Assembly: GCF_050485565.1 (NCBI RefSeq)
Contig: NZ_JBJHBQ010000003.1
Coordinates: 62,001 to 126,000, forward strand
DNA from: Glycocaulis sp050485565
GTDB lineage: Bacteria; Pseudomonadota; Alphaproteobacteria; Caulobacterales; Maricaulaceae
Reading direction: 5' to 3'
DNA length: 64,000 nt
Below are positions 16,447 to 24,149 of the stretch, piece after piece (position 1 is the stretch's first letter; every line of letters begins with the position of its first letter). The notes beneath the pieces were generated by a model. The model saw only the letters and a list, made by a program, of their open reading frames with translations. It had not been told where the DNA came from and searched no databases. A program made the position numbers and the translations under genes.

Positions 16447-17358
16447 ATGAGCGTGCGCCGTCTTGCAGCCGCCGAAGTGCAGCCGGAAAGCTTCGCGTTT
16501 TCAAAGGAAAGCGAGAAGAAGGTCGCGTTCTGGATGAATAAGTATCCAGAAGACCGGAAGGCATCTGCCGTCATTCCGCTGCTCTGGCTGGCCCAGAAGC
16601 AGGAGGGCTGGGTGTCCGAACCGGCCCTGCGCGACATCGCGGCGCGCTGCGAGATGCCGTATATCCGCGTCTACGAGGTCGCGACCTTCTACACCATGTT
16701 CAATCTGGAGCCGGTGGGCGAACACCTGATCCAGGTGTGCGGCACCACGCCGTGCTGGCTGCGCGGGGCAGATGATCTCAAAGCGGTGTGCGAAAAGCGC
16801 ATCGGCAAGAAGGGCCGCGGCAATATCAGCGCCGATGGCAAGTTTTCCTGGGAAGAGGTGGAGTGCCTTGGGGCCTGCTCCAACGCGCCCATGGTCCAGA
16901 TCGCCAACAAGGATGGCGATTTCTATTACGAAGACCTGACCGCCGACGCGCTGAACAGCATTCTGGACGATCTGGCCGCTGGCAAACCCGTCGAGATGGG
17001 ACCTGTGACCGGGCGCAAATGCTCTGAGCCGTTTGAAGCGGATGTCGCCGTTCTGACGGCGGCAGAGCTGTATGATGGCAGCCGGGCAAAATCGTTGAAA
17101 TACCTGCCGAATACGCCCGAAGCGAGAAAGGCGGCCGAGAAGGGAGAGGACCCCTTTCCCATCAAGAAGGCGCGCCCGGCCCGCAAGGCACCCGATGCTG
17201 ACGAGGCCGGAGGCCCGGTAAAGAGTGCGCCGCGCAAGGCGGCAAAAGCGGCTGACACCAAGGCCACGCCGAAATCCGCCGCCAAGCCTGCGGCCAAGAA
17301 GACGCCAGCAAAGAAACCGGCTGCGAAAAAGCCCACCACGAAGAAGGATGCTGAATAA
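16447..17358 (+). CDS. nuoE: NADH-quinone oxidoreductase subunit E (24 kDa) with Lys/Ala-rich tail
   Basis: A 303-residue protein. Residues 10-180 are the thioredoxin-like [2Fe-2S] subunit with ligands Cys98, Cys103, Cys140 and Cys144 (CGTTPC and CLGAC). It binds cluster N1a beside NuoF. Residues about 235-303 are an added tail rich in Lys, Ala and Pro (repeats such as KPAAKKTPAKKPAAKKP), similar in composition to histone H1-like tails; most NuoE proteins end earlier. The stop overlaps the nuoF start by one base. Confidence 0.95.
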   Translation: MSVRRLAAAEVQPESFAFSKESEKKVAFWMNKYPEDRKASAVIPLLWLAQKQEGWVSEPALRDIAARCEMPYIRVYEVATFYTMFNLEPVGEHLIQVCGTTPCWLRGADDLKAVCEKRIGKKGRGNISADGKFSWEEVECLGACSNAPMVQIANKDGDFYYEDLTADALNSILDDLAAGKPVEMGPVTGRKCSEPFEADVAVLTAAELYDGSRAKSLKYLPNTPEARKAAEKGEDPFPIKKARPARKAPDADEAGGPVKSAPRKAAKAADTKATPKSAAKPAAKKTPAKKPAAKKPTTKKDAE

Positions 17359-18659
17359 TGCTTCTTCACGATAACGACCGGATTTTCACCAATCTCTATG
17401 GCCGCCATGACTGGCGCCTGGAGGGTGCAAAGAAGCGCGGTTGCTGGAACGGCACGGCCGAAATCCTGCAACAGGGGCGTGACTGGATCATCGACGAGAT
17501 GAAGGGTTCCGGCCTGCGCGGACGCGGCGGGGCGGGCTTCCCGACGGGTCTCAAATGGTCGTTCATGCCGCGCGAAGTGGGCGCGCGCCCGCATTATCTT
17601 GTGGTCAATGCGGACGAGTCCGAGCCTGGCACCTGCAAGGACCGGGAGATCATGCGCAATGATCCCCACCATCTGATTGAAGGCTGCCTTATCGCCAGCT
17701 TCGCGATGCAGGCCCATGCCTGCTACATCTATCTGCGCGGCGAGTACGTGCATGAGCGCGAACGCATGGAAGCCGCTGTCGCCGAAGCCTATGAGGCCAA
17801 ACTCATCGGCAAGGACAATGTGAACGGCTGGGATTTCGACGTCTACATCCATCACGGCGCAGGGGCCTATATCTGCGGCGAGGAAACGGCCTTGCTGGAA
17901 AGCCTTGAGGGCAAGAAAGGCCAGCCGCGCATGAAGCCGCCATTCCCGGCCGGCGCGGGCCTTTATGGCTGCCCGACCACCGTGAACAATGTGGAATCCA
18001 TTGCCGTTGCGCCGACAATCCTGCGCCGGGGCAAGGAGTGGTTCCTCCAGTTTGGCCGTCCGAACAATTCCGGCACCAAGATCTTCTCCATTTCCGGCCA
18101 TGTGAACGCGCCGTGCAATGTGGAAGAGGCGATGTCGATCCCGCTTCGCAAGCTGATCGACACCTATGCGGGCGGCGTGCGCGGCGGCTGGGATAATCTC
18201 AAGGCCGTGATCCCCGGTGGCTCGTCCGTGCCGCTGATCCCGAAAGAGATCTGCGACGACGTGCTGATGGATTTCGATGCGCTGCGCGATGTGAAATCGG
18301 GCCTCGGTACCGCTGCCGTCATCGTGATGGACAACTCCACCGACGTGGTGAAGGCGATTGCCCGCATCAGCTATTTCTACAAGCACGAAAGCTGTGGCCA
18401 GTGCACGCCGTGCCGTGAGGGTACGGGCTGGATGTGGCGCGTGCTGGAGCGCATGGCGCGCGGCGAGGCGGAGATCGGCGAGATCGACGATCTGCTCGAC
18501 GTGGCGGGGCAGGTGGAAGGCCACACGATCTGCGCGCTCGGCGATGCGGCGGCCTGGCCGGTGCAGGGCCTGATCCGCCATTTCCGCCACGAGATCGAGA
18601 ACCGGATCAATAATTACCGCGCCGGCAAGCCGGTGTTTGTTCCGGTCGCAGCGGAGTAG
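17358..18659 (+). CDS. nuoF: NADH-quinone oxidoreductase subunit F (51 kDa, NADH/FMN site)
   Basis: A 433-residue NADH dehydrogenase subunit. The Gly-rich FMN/NADH site reads LRGRGGAGFPTGLKW (about 57-71), and the second nucleotide motif is GAGAYICGEETALLES (about 169). Cluster N3 ligands are in SCGQCTPCREG (about 345-355) plus a final Cys near 392 (HTICALGD). It oxidises NADH and passes electrons to the iron-sulfur chain. It is the usual length. Confidence 0.98.
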   Translation: MLLHDNDRIFTNLYGRHDWRLEGAKKRGCWNGTAEILQQGRDWIIDEMKGSGLRGRGGAGFPTGLKWSFMPREVGARPHYLVVNADESEPGTCKDREIMRNDPHHLIEGCLIASFAMQAHACYIYLRGEYVHERERMEAAVAEAYEAKLIGKDNVNGWDFDVYIHHGAGAYICGEETALLESLEGKKGQPRMKPPFPAGAGLYGCPTTVNNVESIAVAPTILRRGKEWFLQFGRPNNSGTKIFSISGHVNAPCNVEEAMSIPLRKLIDTYAGGVRGGWDNLKAVIPGGSSVPLIPKEICDDVLMDFDALRDVKSGLGTAAVIVMDNSTDVVKAIARISYFYKHESCGQCTPCREGTGWMWRVLERMARGEAEIGEIDDLLDVAGQVEGHTICALGDAAAWPVQGLIRHFRHEIENRINNYRAGKPVFVPVAAE

Positions 18660-18665
18660 GGCGGG

Positions 18666-18923
18666 GTGAGGCTTCGATTGACGGCACATGCGCGTGAGCG
18701 GATCGAAGCAAGAGGTGTAAAAACGGAATGGATTGAGGCGGCGGTGTCTCATCCAGACCGGACAGAGCCAGACCCGAAGGACCCGGATCTGGTTAGATAT
18801 TTCAAGACCCTGCCCGAGTTTAATGGGAGGGTCCTCAGAGTGGTTTCCCGGCAAGAGTCGGGTGGCTACACAATCGTGACGGCATTCTTCGACCGCGGAG
18901 AGCGCCGGAGCAGGAGAGAGTGA
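18666..18923 (+). CDS. DUF4258-like small protein, possible toxin-like partner
   Basis: An 85-residue basic protein starting at GTG 18666, six bases after nuoF. The LTAHARERIEARGV start, the DPDLVRYFKTL middle and the GRVLRVVSRQESGGYTIVTA strand pair match the DUF4258 family, a small RelE-like fold group. Its stop overlaps the start of the DUF2283 gene (GTGATGA). Pairs of these two families are frequent, and a toxin-antitoxin-like role has been suggested from this arrangement; activity is not shown. Its place inside the nuo operon is unusual. Confidence 0.7.
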   Translation: MRLRLTAHARERIEARGVKTEWIEAAVSHPDRTEPDPKDPDLVRYFKTLPEFNGRVLRVVSRQESGGYTIVTAFFDRGERRSRRE

Positions 18924-19117
18924 TGAACTGGCGGTATGACCACGAGGCAGATGCAGCCTATCTGCGCCTCACGGATGCCAAAGTTGTGGAAAGCGACGAG
19001 GTGGCCGAGGACATCGTGATCGATCTGGATGCCGACAACAAGATTGTCGGCATTGAGGTGCTGCATGCGTCGCGGCGGCTGGCCGATTCCATCCTCCACC
19101 CAGCGGCAGCGGAGTAG
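18923..19117 (+). CDS. DUF2283 small acidic protein
   Basis: A 64-residue acidic protein. The pattern MNWRYDHEADAAYLRL, then IVIDLDADNKIVGIEVL, is characteristic of DUF2283. The family is an all-beta small domain of unknown function, usually encoded directly after a DUF4258-type gene, as here. The ATG at 18923 is preceded by an in-frame GTG at 18920. Acidic partner after basic partner is the usual antitoxin/toxin charge pattern, but that is only suggestive. Confidence 0.75.
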   Translation: MNWRYDHEADAAYLRLTDAKVVESDEVAEDIVIDLDADNKIVGIEVLHASRRLADSILHPAAAE

Positions 19118-19123
19118 GGCGCA

Positions 19124-19420
19124 ATGAAGCACTTCATCCTCTTCTACGAGACCGCGCCGGATTACATGGAGCGCCGGGGCGAGTTCCGCTCGGTACACCT
19201 CAATCTCGCGCGCGAGTTCGAAGCGCGCGGTGAGCTGGTGCTGGCCGGCGCGCTGGCCGATCCCGCCGATGGCGCGGTTCTGGTATTCAAGGGTGAAGAC
19301 AGAAGCGTCGCCGAGCGGTTTGCGAACGAGGACCCGTATGTGAAGAACGGGCTGATCGCGAACTGGCGTGTGCGTGAATGGACAACCGTAGTGGGCGAAG
19401 GCGCCCTGACGAAAGTTTGA
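19124..19420 (+). CDS. YciI-like protein
   Basis: A 98-residue ferredoxin-like-fold protein of the YciI family: KHFILFYETAPDYMERR, then RSVHLNLAREFEARGELVLAGALADPADGAVLVF (about 23-56), and FANEDPYVKNGLI. The His in VHL and the Asp in NEDPYV are the conserved polar positions of the family. YciI-like proteins are small enzymes or binders without a general assigned reaction. It lies seven bases after the DUF2283 gene and 28 bases before nuoG, so it is probably cotranscribed with the complex I genes. Confidence 0.82.
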   Translation: MKHFILFYETAPDYMERRGEFRSVHLNLAREFEARGELVLAGALADPADGAVLVFKGEDRSVAERFANEDPYVKNGLIANWRVREWTTVVGEGALTKV

Positions 19421-19448
19421 TGCCCGAAGGGGCCGTGGAGCAGGTTTG

Positions 19449-21560
19449 ATGAGCGAGAATACGCGCACCATCATCATTGACGGCGAGGAAATCACCGTTC
19501 CGCAGGATTACAACCTGCTGCAGGCTGCCGAGGCGGCGGGGCGCGAGATTCCGCGCTTCTGCTACCATGAGCGCCTGTCGGTGGCCGGCAATTGCCGCAT
19601 GTGCCTTGTGGAGCTGGTCGGTGCGCCGAAGCCCGTGGCGTCCTGTGCCTTCCTGGTGCGTGACATGCGCGGCGGGCCGAATGGCGAACCGCCTGCGATG
19701 CGCACGCTCTCTCCGCTGGTCAAAAAGGCACGCGAAGGGGTGATGGAGTTCCTGCTCATCAACCACCCGCTGGACTGCCCGATCTGTGACCAGGGCGGCG
19801 AGTGCGATCTGCAGGACCAGTCGCTCATGTATGGCCGTGCCACCTCGCGCTTTGGCGAGAACAAGCGGGCGGTCGAAGAAAAATACATGGGCCCGCTCAT
19901 CAAGACGGTGATGACGCGCTGCATCCAGTGTACGCGCTGCGTGCGCTTTGCCACCGAGATTGCCGGCGTGCCGGAAGTCGGCGCCATCGGGCGCGGCGAG
20001 GACATGGAGATCACGACCTATCTGGAACAGTCCATGACATCGGAGCTTTCGGGCAATGTCATCGATCTGTGCCCGGTCGGCGCGCTCACCTCGCGCCCCT
20101 ATGCCTTCAACGCCCGCCCCTGGGAGTTGATCAAGACCGAGACCATCGATGTGATGGACGCGCTGGGTGCCAATATCCGCGTGGACAGCCGCTCTGGCGC
20201 CGTGCTGCGCATCATGCCGCGCATCCATGAAGGCGTGAACGAGGAATGGATTTCCGACAAGACCCGCTTTGTATGGGATGGCCTCGGCCGCCAGCGCCTC
20301 GACAAGCCTTATGTGCGCAAGAACGGCAAGCTCACCGCCATTGGTTGGGATGAAGCGCTGACCGTCGCGGCGGAAAAACTCTCCGGCAAGCCTGAAAAAG
20401 TCGGTGTGATCGCAGGCGATCTCAATGACGCAGAGGGCCTGAAAGCCGCCAAGGACCTCTTTGATGCGCTCGGCGTAAAGTCGCTCGATTGCCGTCAGGA
20501 TGGGTCGAAGCTCGGCGGCGGCGCGCGTGAAGGCTATCTCTTCAACACGACGATTGCCGGTATCGACAAGGCCGATGCCATCCTCTTTATCGGCGCCAAT
20601 CCGCGCCTTGATGCGCCGGTGCTCAACGCCCGTATCCGCCAGCGCTGGCTGAATGGCCAGCTCGATGTGGCGATGATCGGCGAGGCCGTTGACCTTACCT
20701 ATCCTTATGAGCATCTGGGCAGCGGCCCGGATGCCATTGGCGCGCTCGCCAGGAAACGCTCCGGCTTCATCAAGACGCTCAAGGACGCGAAGAACCCGAT
20801 CATCATTCTGGGCAGCGGCGCCACTGCGCGTGCCGATGGGGCGCAGGTGCTGCGCGCCGCCGGAGAGCTGGCCAAGGCCGCTGGTGTGGTGCGCGGGGAC
20901 TGGAATGGCTTTTCGGTGCTGCACACGGCGGCGAGCCGCGTGGGCGGGCTTGATCTGGGCTTCCTGCCGGGCGAGGGCGGACGCGACACTACGGCCATTC
21001 TCGAAGCCGCTGGCAAGGGCGAGCTGGACACGGTGGTCCTGCTTGGCGCCGACGAAATCGACACGGCCAGGCTCGGCAAGGCCTTCGTCATCTATGTCGG
21101 CCATCACGGCGATGCCGGTGCCATGCGCGCCGATCTGATATTGCCGTCAGCGGCTTACACCGAAAAGCCGGGGCTTTACGTGAATACCGAAGGCCGTGCG
21201 CAGATTGCCGAGCGGGCTGTGTTCCCGAAAGGCGAAGCCAAAGAGGACTGGGCGATCTTCCGTGCGCTGTCGGCGCGTCTGAACAAGACGCTGCCCTATG
21301 ACAGCCTGAATGCGCTGCGGGCCAAGCTCATCGAGGAGATCGAGAGCTTCGGTCAGATCGACCATGCGCCGGGCGCAGAAGGCGCGGGCGGCTTTGATCC
21401 GTCCACGCTGGGCGAGGCGGGCGAGGTTTCCTCCGAGCCCTTCGTCAGCCCGGTGAAGGATTTCTATCTGACGAACGCCATCGCGCGGGCGTCCAGAACC
21501 ATGGCGGAGTGCTCGGCTGCGGCGAAGGCCGCGCGTGCCACGCTGCAGGCAGCGGAGTAG
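19449..21560 (+). CDS. nuoG: NADH-quinone oxidoreductase subunit G (75 kDa)
   Basis: A 703-residue iron-sulfur subunit. The N-terminal [2Fe-2S] domain has CYHERLSVAGNCRMC (about 38-52) and a further Cys near 66. The His-Cys [4Fe-4S] region has HPLDCPICDQGGECDLQD (about 107-124). The second [4Fe-4S] site is CIQCTRCVRF (about 158) with a later Cys in DLCPVGALTS (about 209). The rest is a molybdopterin-oxidoreductase-like domain without cofactor. It starts at ATG 19449; a TTG just before it is also in frame. Confidence 0.97.
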   Translation: MSENTRTIIIDGEEITVPQDYNLLQAAEAAGREIPRFCYHERLSVAGNCRMCLVELVGAPKPVASCAFLVRDMRGGPNGEPPAMRTLSPLVKKAREGVMEFLLINHPLDCPICDQGGECDLQDQSLMYGRATSRFGENKRAVEEKYMGPLIKTVMTRCIQCTRCVRFATEIAGVPEVGAIGRGEDMEITTYLEQSMTSELSGNVIDLCPVGALTSRPYAFNARPWELIKTETIDVMDALGANIRVDSRSGAVLRIMPRIHEGVNEEWISDKTRFVWDGLGRQRLDKPYVRKNGKLTAIGWDEALTVAAEKLSGKPEKVGVIAGDLNDAEGLKAAKDLFDALGVKSLDCRQDGSKLGGGAREGYLFNTTIAGIDKADAILFIGANPRLDAPVLNARIRQRWLNGQLDVAMIGEAVDLTYPYEHLGSGPDAIGALARKRSGFIKTLKDAKNPIIILGSGATARADGAQVLRAAGELAKAAGVVRGDWNGFSVLHTAASRVGGLDLGFLPGEGGRDTTAILEAAGKGELDTVVLLGADEIDTARLGKAFVIYVGHHGDAGAMRADLILPSAAYTEKPGLYVNTEGRAQIAERAVFPKGEAKEDWAIFRALSARLNKTLPYDSLNALRAKLIEEIESFGQIDHAPGAEGAGGFDPSTLGEAGEVSSEPFVSPVKDFYLTNAIARASRTMAECSAAAKAARATLQAAE

Positions 21561-21566
21561 GGGCTG

Positions 21567-22619
21567 ATGAACGATTTCGTCACCGAATTCGGTCCGGTCT
21601 GGGGCACGGCGCTGGCGGTTGGCCAGATCCTCGCCTTCATGGTCGTGCTGCTGCTGTCGCTGGCCTTCCTGCTGCTGATGGACCGCAAGGTCTGGGCGGC
21701 GGTGCAGATGCGCAAAGGCCCCAACGTGGTCGGCGCGTTCGGCCTGCTCCAGTCCTTTGCCGACTTTTTGAAGTTCGTGCTGAAGGAAATCGTCATTCCG
21801 GCCGGCGCGGACCGTCCGCTTTTCATTCTCGCGCCGCTGATCACCTTCACGCTCGCCTTCATCGCCTGGGCGGTGATCCCGGTCGCGCCGGGCTGGGTGA
21901 TCTCCGACATCAATGTCGGCATCCTCTTCCTGTTCGCGATTTCCTCGCTCGGCGTGTACGGCATCATCATTGGCGGCTGGGCGTCAAACTCGAAATATCC
22001 GTTTCTTGGCGCGCTGCGCTCTGCCGCGCAGATGGTCTCCTACGAGGTTTCCATCGGTTTCGTGATCGTCACCATCCTTCTGATGGCCGGCACGATGAAC
22101 CTTTCCGAGATCGTGATGGCGCAGGCCGGCGGTTTCTGGAACTGGCACGTATTGTCGTTTGACCTTCTGCCCTGGCCGGTCTTCGTCATCACCATTCCGA
22201 TGTTCGTGATCTTCTTTATCTCGGCACTGGCAGAGACCAACCGCCCGCCGTTTGACCTGCCGGAAGCAGAATCCGAACTGGTGGCGGGCTATCAGGTAGA
22301 ATACTCCTCCACGCCGTACCTGCTCTTCATGATCGGCGAATACCTCAACATCGTGCTGATGTGCTCGCTGATGACCGTGCTGTTCCTCGGCGGCTGGCAT
22401 GCGCCCTTCGATGTCGCGCCCTTCACCTGGATACCGCCGGTCTTCTGGTTCGCCCTCAAAGTGCTGTTCCTCTTCTTCATGTTCGCCATGGTGAAGGCGC
22501 TCGTACCCCGCTACCGCTATGACCAGCTGATGCGTCTGGGCTGGAAAATCTTCCTGCCGACCTCGCTCGTCGCGGTCGCGGTGATGGGCGCTGTCGTTGT
22601 CTACTCGAATGCAAGCTAG
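21567..22619 (+). CDS. nuoH: NADH-quinone oxidoreductase subunit H
   Basis: A 350-residue membrane subunit with eight or nine helices. It forms the quinone entry cavity and couples the two arms. Conserved parts include RKVWAAVQMRKGPNVVG (about 37-53), the glutamate-rich loop ALAETNRPPFDLPEAESELV (about 219-238) and YQVEYSS. It starts six bases after nuoG. Confidence 0.98.
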   Translation: MNDFVTEFGPVWGTALAVGQILAFMVVLLLSLAFLLLMDRKVWAAVQMRKGPNVVGAFGLLQSFADFLKFVLKEIVIPAGADRPLFILAPLITFTLAFIAWAVIPVAPGWVISDINVGILFLFAISSLGVYGIIIGGWASNSKYPFLGALRSAAQMVSYEVSIGFVIVTILLMAGTMNLSEIVMAQAGGFWNWHVLSFDLLPWPVFVITIPMFVIFFISALAETNRPPFDLPEAESELVAGYQVEYSSTPYLLFMIGEYLNIVLMCSLMTVLFLGGWHAPFDVAPFTWIPPVFWFALKVLFLFFMFAMVKALVPRYRYDQLMRLGWKIFLPTSLVAVAVMGAVVVYSNAS

Positions 22620-22628
22620 GACCTCCTC

Positions 22629-23117
22629 ATGAGCCGTATCGCCCAAACCCTGCGCGGAGCCGCCCTGATGGATTTCTGGGGCGCGTTCGGCCTTGGCATG
22701 CGCCAGCTTTTCACGCCCAAGCCGACCGTGAACTACCCGTTCGAGAAGGGGCGTTTGTCGCCCCGCTTCCGTGGCCAGCACGCGCTGCGCCGCTACGCCA
22801 ATGGCGAGGAACGCTGCATCGCGTGTAAGCTGTGCGAGGCGGTGTGTCCGGCGCAGGCCATCACCATCGAGGCCGAACCGCGCGAGGACGGCTCACGCCG
22901 TACCACGCGCTACGATATCGACATGGTGAAATGCATCTATTGCGGCTACTGCCAGGAAGCCTGCCCGGTCGATGCCATCGTGGAAGGCCCGAACTTCGAG
23001 TACGCGACCGAAACACGCGAAGAACTCTATTACGACAAGGACAAGCTTCTGGAGAACGGGGACCGCTGGGAACGTGAGATTGCCCGGAACCTCGAACTCG
23101 ACGCCCGCTACCGGTAA
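22629..23117 (+). CDS. nuoI: NADH-quinone oxidoreductase subunit I (TYKY)
   Basis: A 162-residue ferredoxin-like subunit with two [4Fe-4S] clusters (N6a, N6b), ligated by CIACKLCEAVCP (about 62-73) and CIYCGYCQEACP (about 102-113). It carries electrons from NuoG towards NuoB. Its usual basic N-terminal amphipathic region contacts the membrane. Confidence 0.98.
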   Translation: MSRIAQTLRGAALMDFWGAFGLGMRQLFTPKPTVNYPFEKGRLSPRFRGQHALRRYANGEERCIACKLCEAVCPAQAITIEAEPREDGSRRTTRYDIDMVKCIYCGYCQEACPVDAIVEGPNFEYATETREELYYDKDKLLENGDRWEREIARNLELDARYR

Positions 23118-23219
23118 CGCTAGAAGGGCGCCCGACTCATATTAGCCCGGCCCGGAAAGCCTTTCCGGTGCCGTTAATGACCAGACAGCCCACAGCCCGT
23201 TCGGGCCCAAGGGGGGACC
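23118..23219 (+). other. nuoI-nuoJ spacer with hairpin
   Basis: This is the widest subunit-to-subunit gap in the second half of the operon. It holds an inverted repeat CCGGAAA-GCC-TTTCCGG (23152-23168) without a T tract. It may act as an RNA stability or processing structure; nothing suggests termination. Confidence 0.45.
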
Positions 23220-23828
23220 ATGCTGCAGGCAGCGGCGTTTTACATTCTGGCAGGGACGGCGGTTATCTCCGCCTTCATGGTGGTGGCCGCACGCAACCCT
23301 GTGCGCGCCGTATTGTTCCTGATCCTGACCTTCTTCTCGGCGGCGGGGCTGTTTGTGATGCTGGGGGCCGAGTTCCTCGCCATGCTGCTGGTCATTGTCT
23401 ATGTCGGCGCGGTGGCGGTGCTGTTCCTCTTCGTCGTGATGATGCTGGATGTGGACTTCGCCGCGCTCAAAGAGGGCTTCCTCAGCTATCTGCCGCTTGG
23501 CGGAGCGGTCGCGCTGGCGCTGGTGGGCATTCTGTCCCTGACCGGCATCACCTGGGTGGTGTCCGATACGGCTGGCGCGGCGCTGCAGACGCCGGTGCCA
23601 ACGGACATGACGAATGCCGAGGCGCTCGGCTCCATCCTTTATGACCGTTACGTCTTCTTCTTCCAGCTGGCGGGCCTTGTCCTGCTGGTGGCGATGATTG
23701 GCGCCATCGTCCTCACCTTGCGTCACCGCGAGGGCGTGCGCCGCCAGAATATCGCGCGCCAGGTGCAGCGCCGCCGCGAGGAAGGTGTCGAGCTGGTCGA
23801 GGTCAAATCGGGCGAGGGGATCGGCTAA
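23220..23828 (+). CDS. nuoJ: NADH-quinone oxidoreductase subunit J
   Basis: A 202-residue membrane subunit with five helices. The conserved ARNPVRAVLFLILTFFSAAG (about 23-42) and LVIVYVGAVAVLFLFVVMML (about 57-76) segments are intact, including the pi-bulge region of helix three. The cytoplasmic C-terminal tail (about 165-202) is basic. The start is preceded by AAGGGGGG, and the stop overlaps nuoK by one base. Confidence 0.97.
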   Translation: MLQAAAFYILAGTAVISAFMVVAARNPVRAVLFLILTFFSAAGLFVMLGAEFLAMLLVIVYVGAVAVLFLFVVMMLDVDFAALKEGFLSYLPLGGAVALALVGILSLTGITWVVSDTAGAALQTPVPTDMTNAEALGSILYDRYVFFFQLAGLVLLVAMIGAIVLTLRHREGVRRQNIARQVQRRREEGVELVEVKSGEGIG

Positions 23829-24139
23829 TGTTCGAGATCGGTCTGGGACACTATCTGACGCTGGCCGCGATCCTGTTCACGATTGGCGTGTTCGGCATTT
23901 TCGTGAACCGCAAGAACGTCATCATCCTCCTGATGTCGATCGAGCTGATCCTGCTGGCGGTGAACGTGAACCTCGTCGCGTTCTCCGCCCATCTGGGCGA
24001 CATGACCGGGCAGGTCTTCGCGATGCTGATCCTCACGGTCGCAGCGGCGGAGGCCGCTGTCGGCCTTGCCATCCTCGTCGTCTTCTTCCGCAACCGCAGC
24101 GATATCGCGGTTGAGGGCGTCAACCTGATGAAGGGCTAG
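23828..24139 (+). CDS. nuoK: NADH-quinone oxidoreductase subunit K
   Basis: A 103-residue antiporter-related subunit with three helices. The buried glutamates of the proton path are present in the MSIELILLAVNVNLV segment (about 36-50) and in the AAAEAAVGLAILV segment (about 70-82). Its length is normal and its start overlaps the nuoJ stop. Confidence 0.98.
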   Translation: MFEIGLGHYLTLAAILFTIGVFGIFVNRKNVIILLMSIELILLAVNVNLVAFSAHLGDMTGQVFAMLILTVAAAEAAVGLAILVVFFRNRSDIAVEGVNLMKG

Positions 24140-24149
24140 AGCGGCTATC

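Noticed and set aside
16926..18854. 642-codon minus-strand frame across nuoE, nuoF and the DUF4258 gene
   Set aside because: It is antisense to well-identified genes with catalytic motifs; His/Arg-rich shadow composition.
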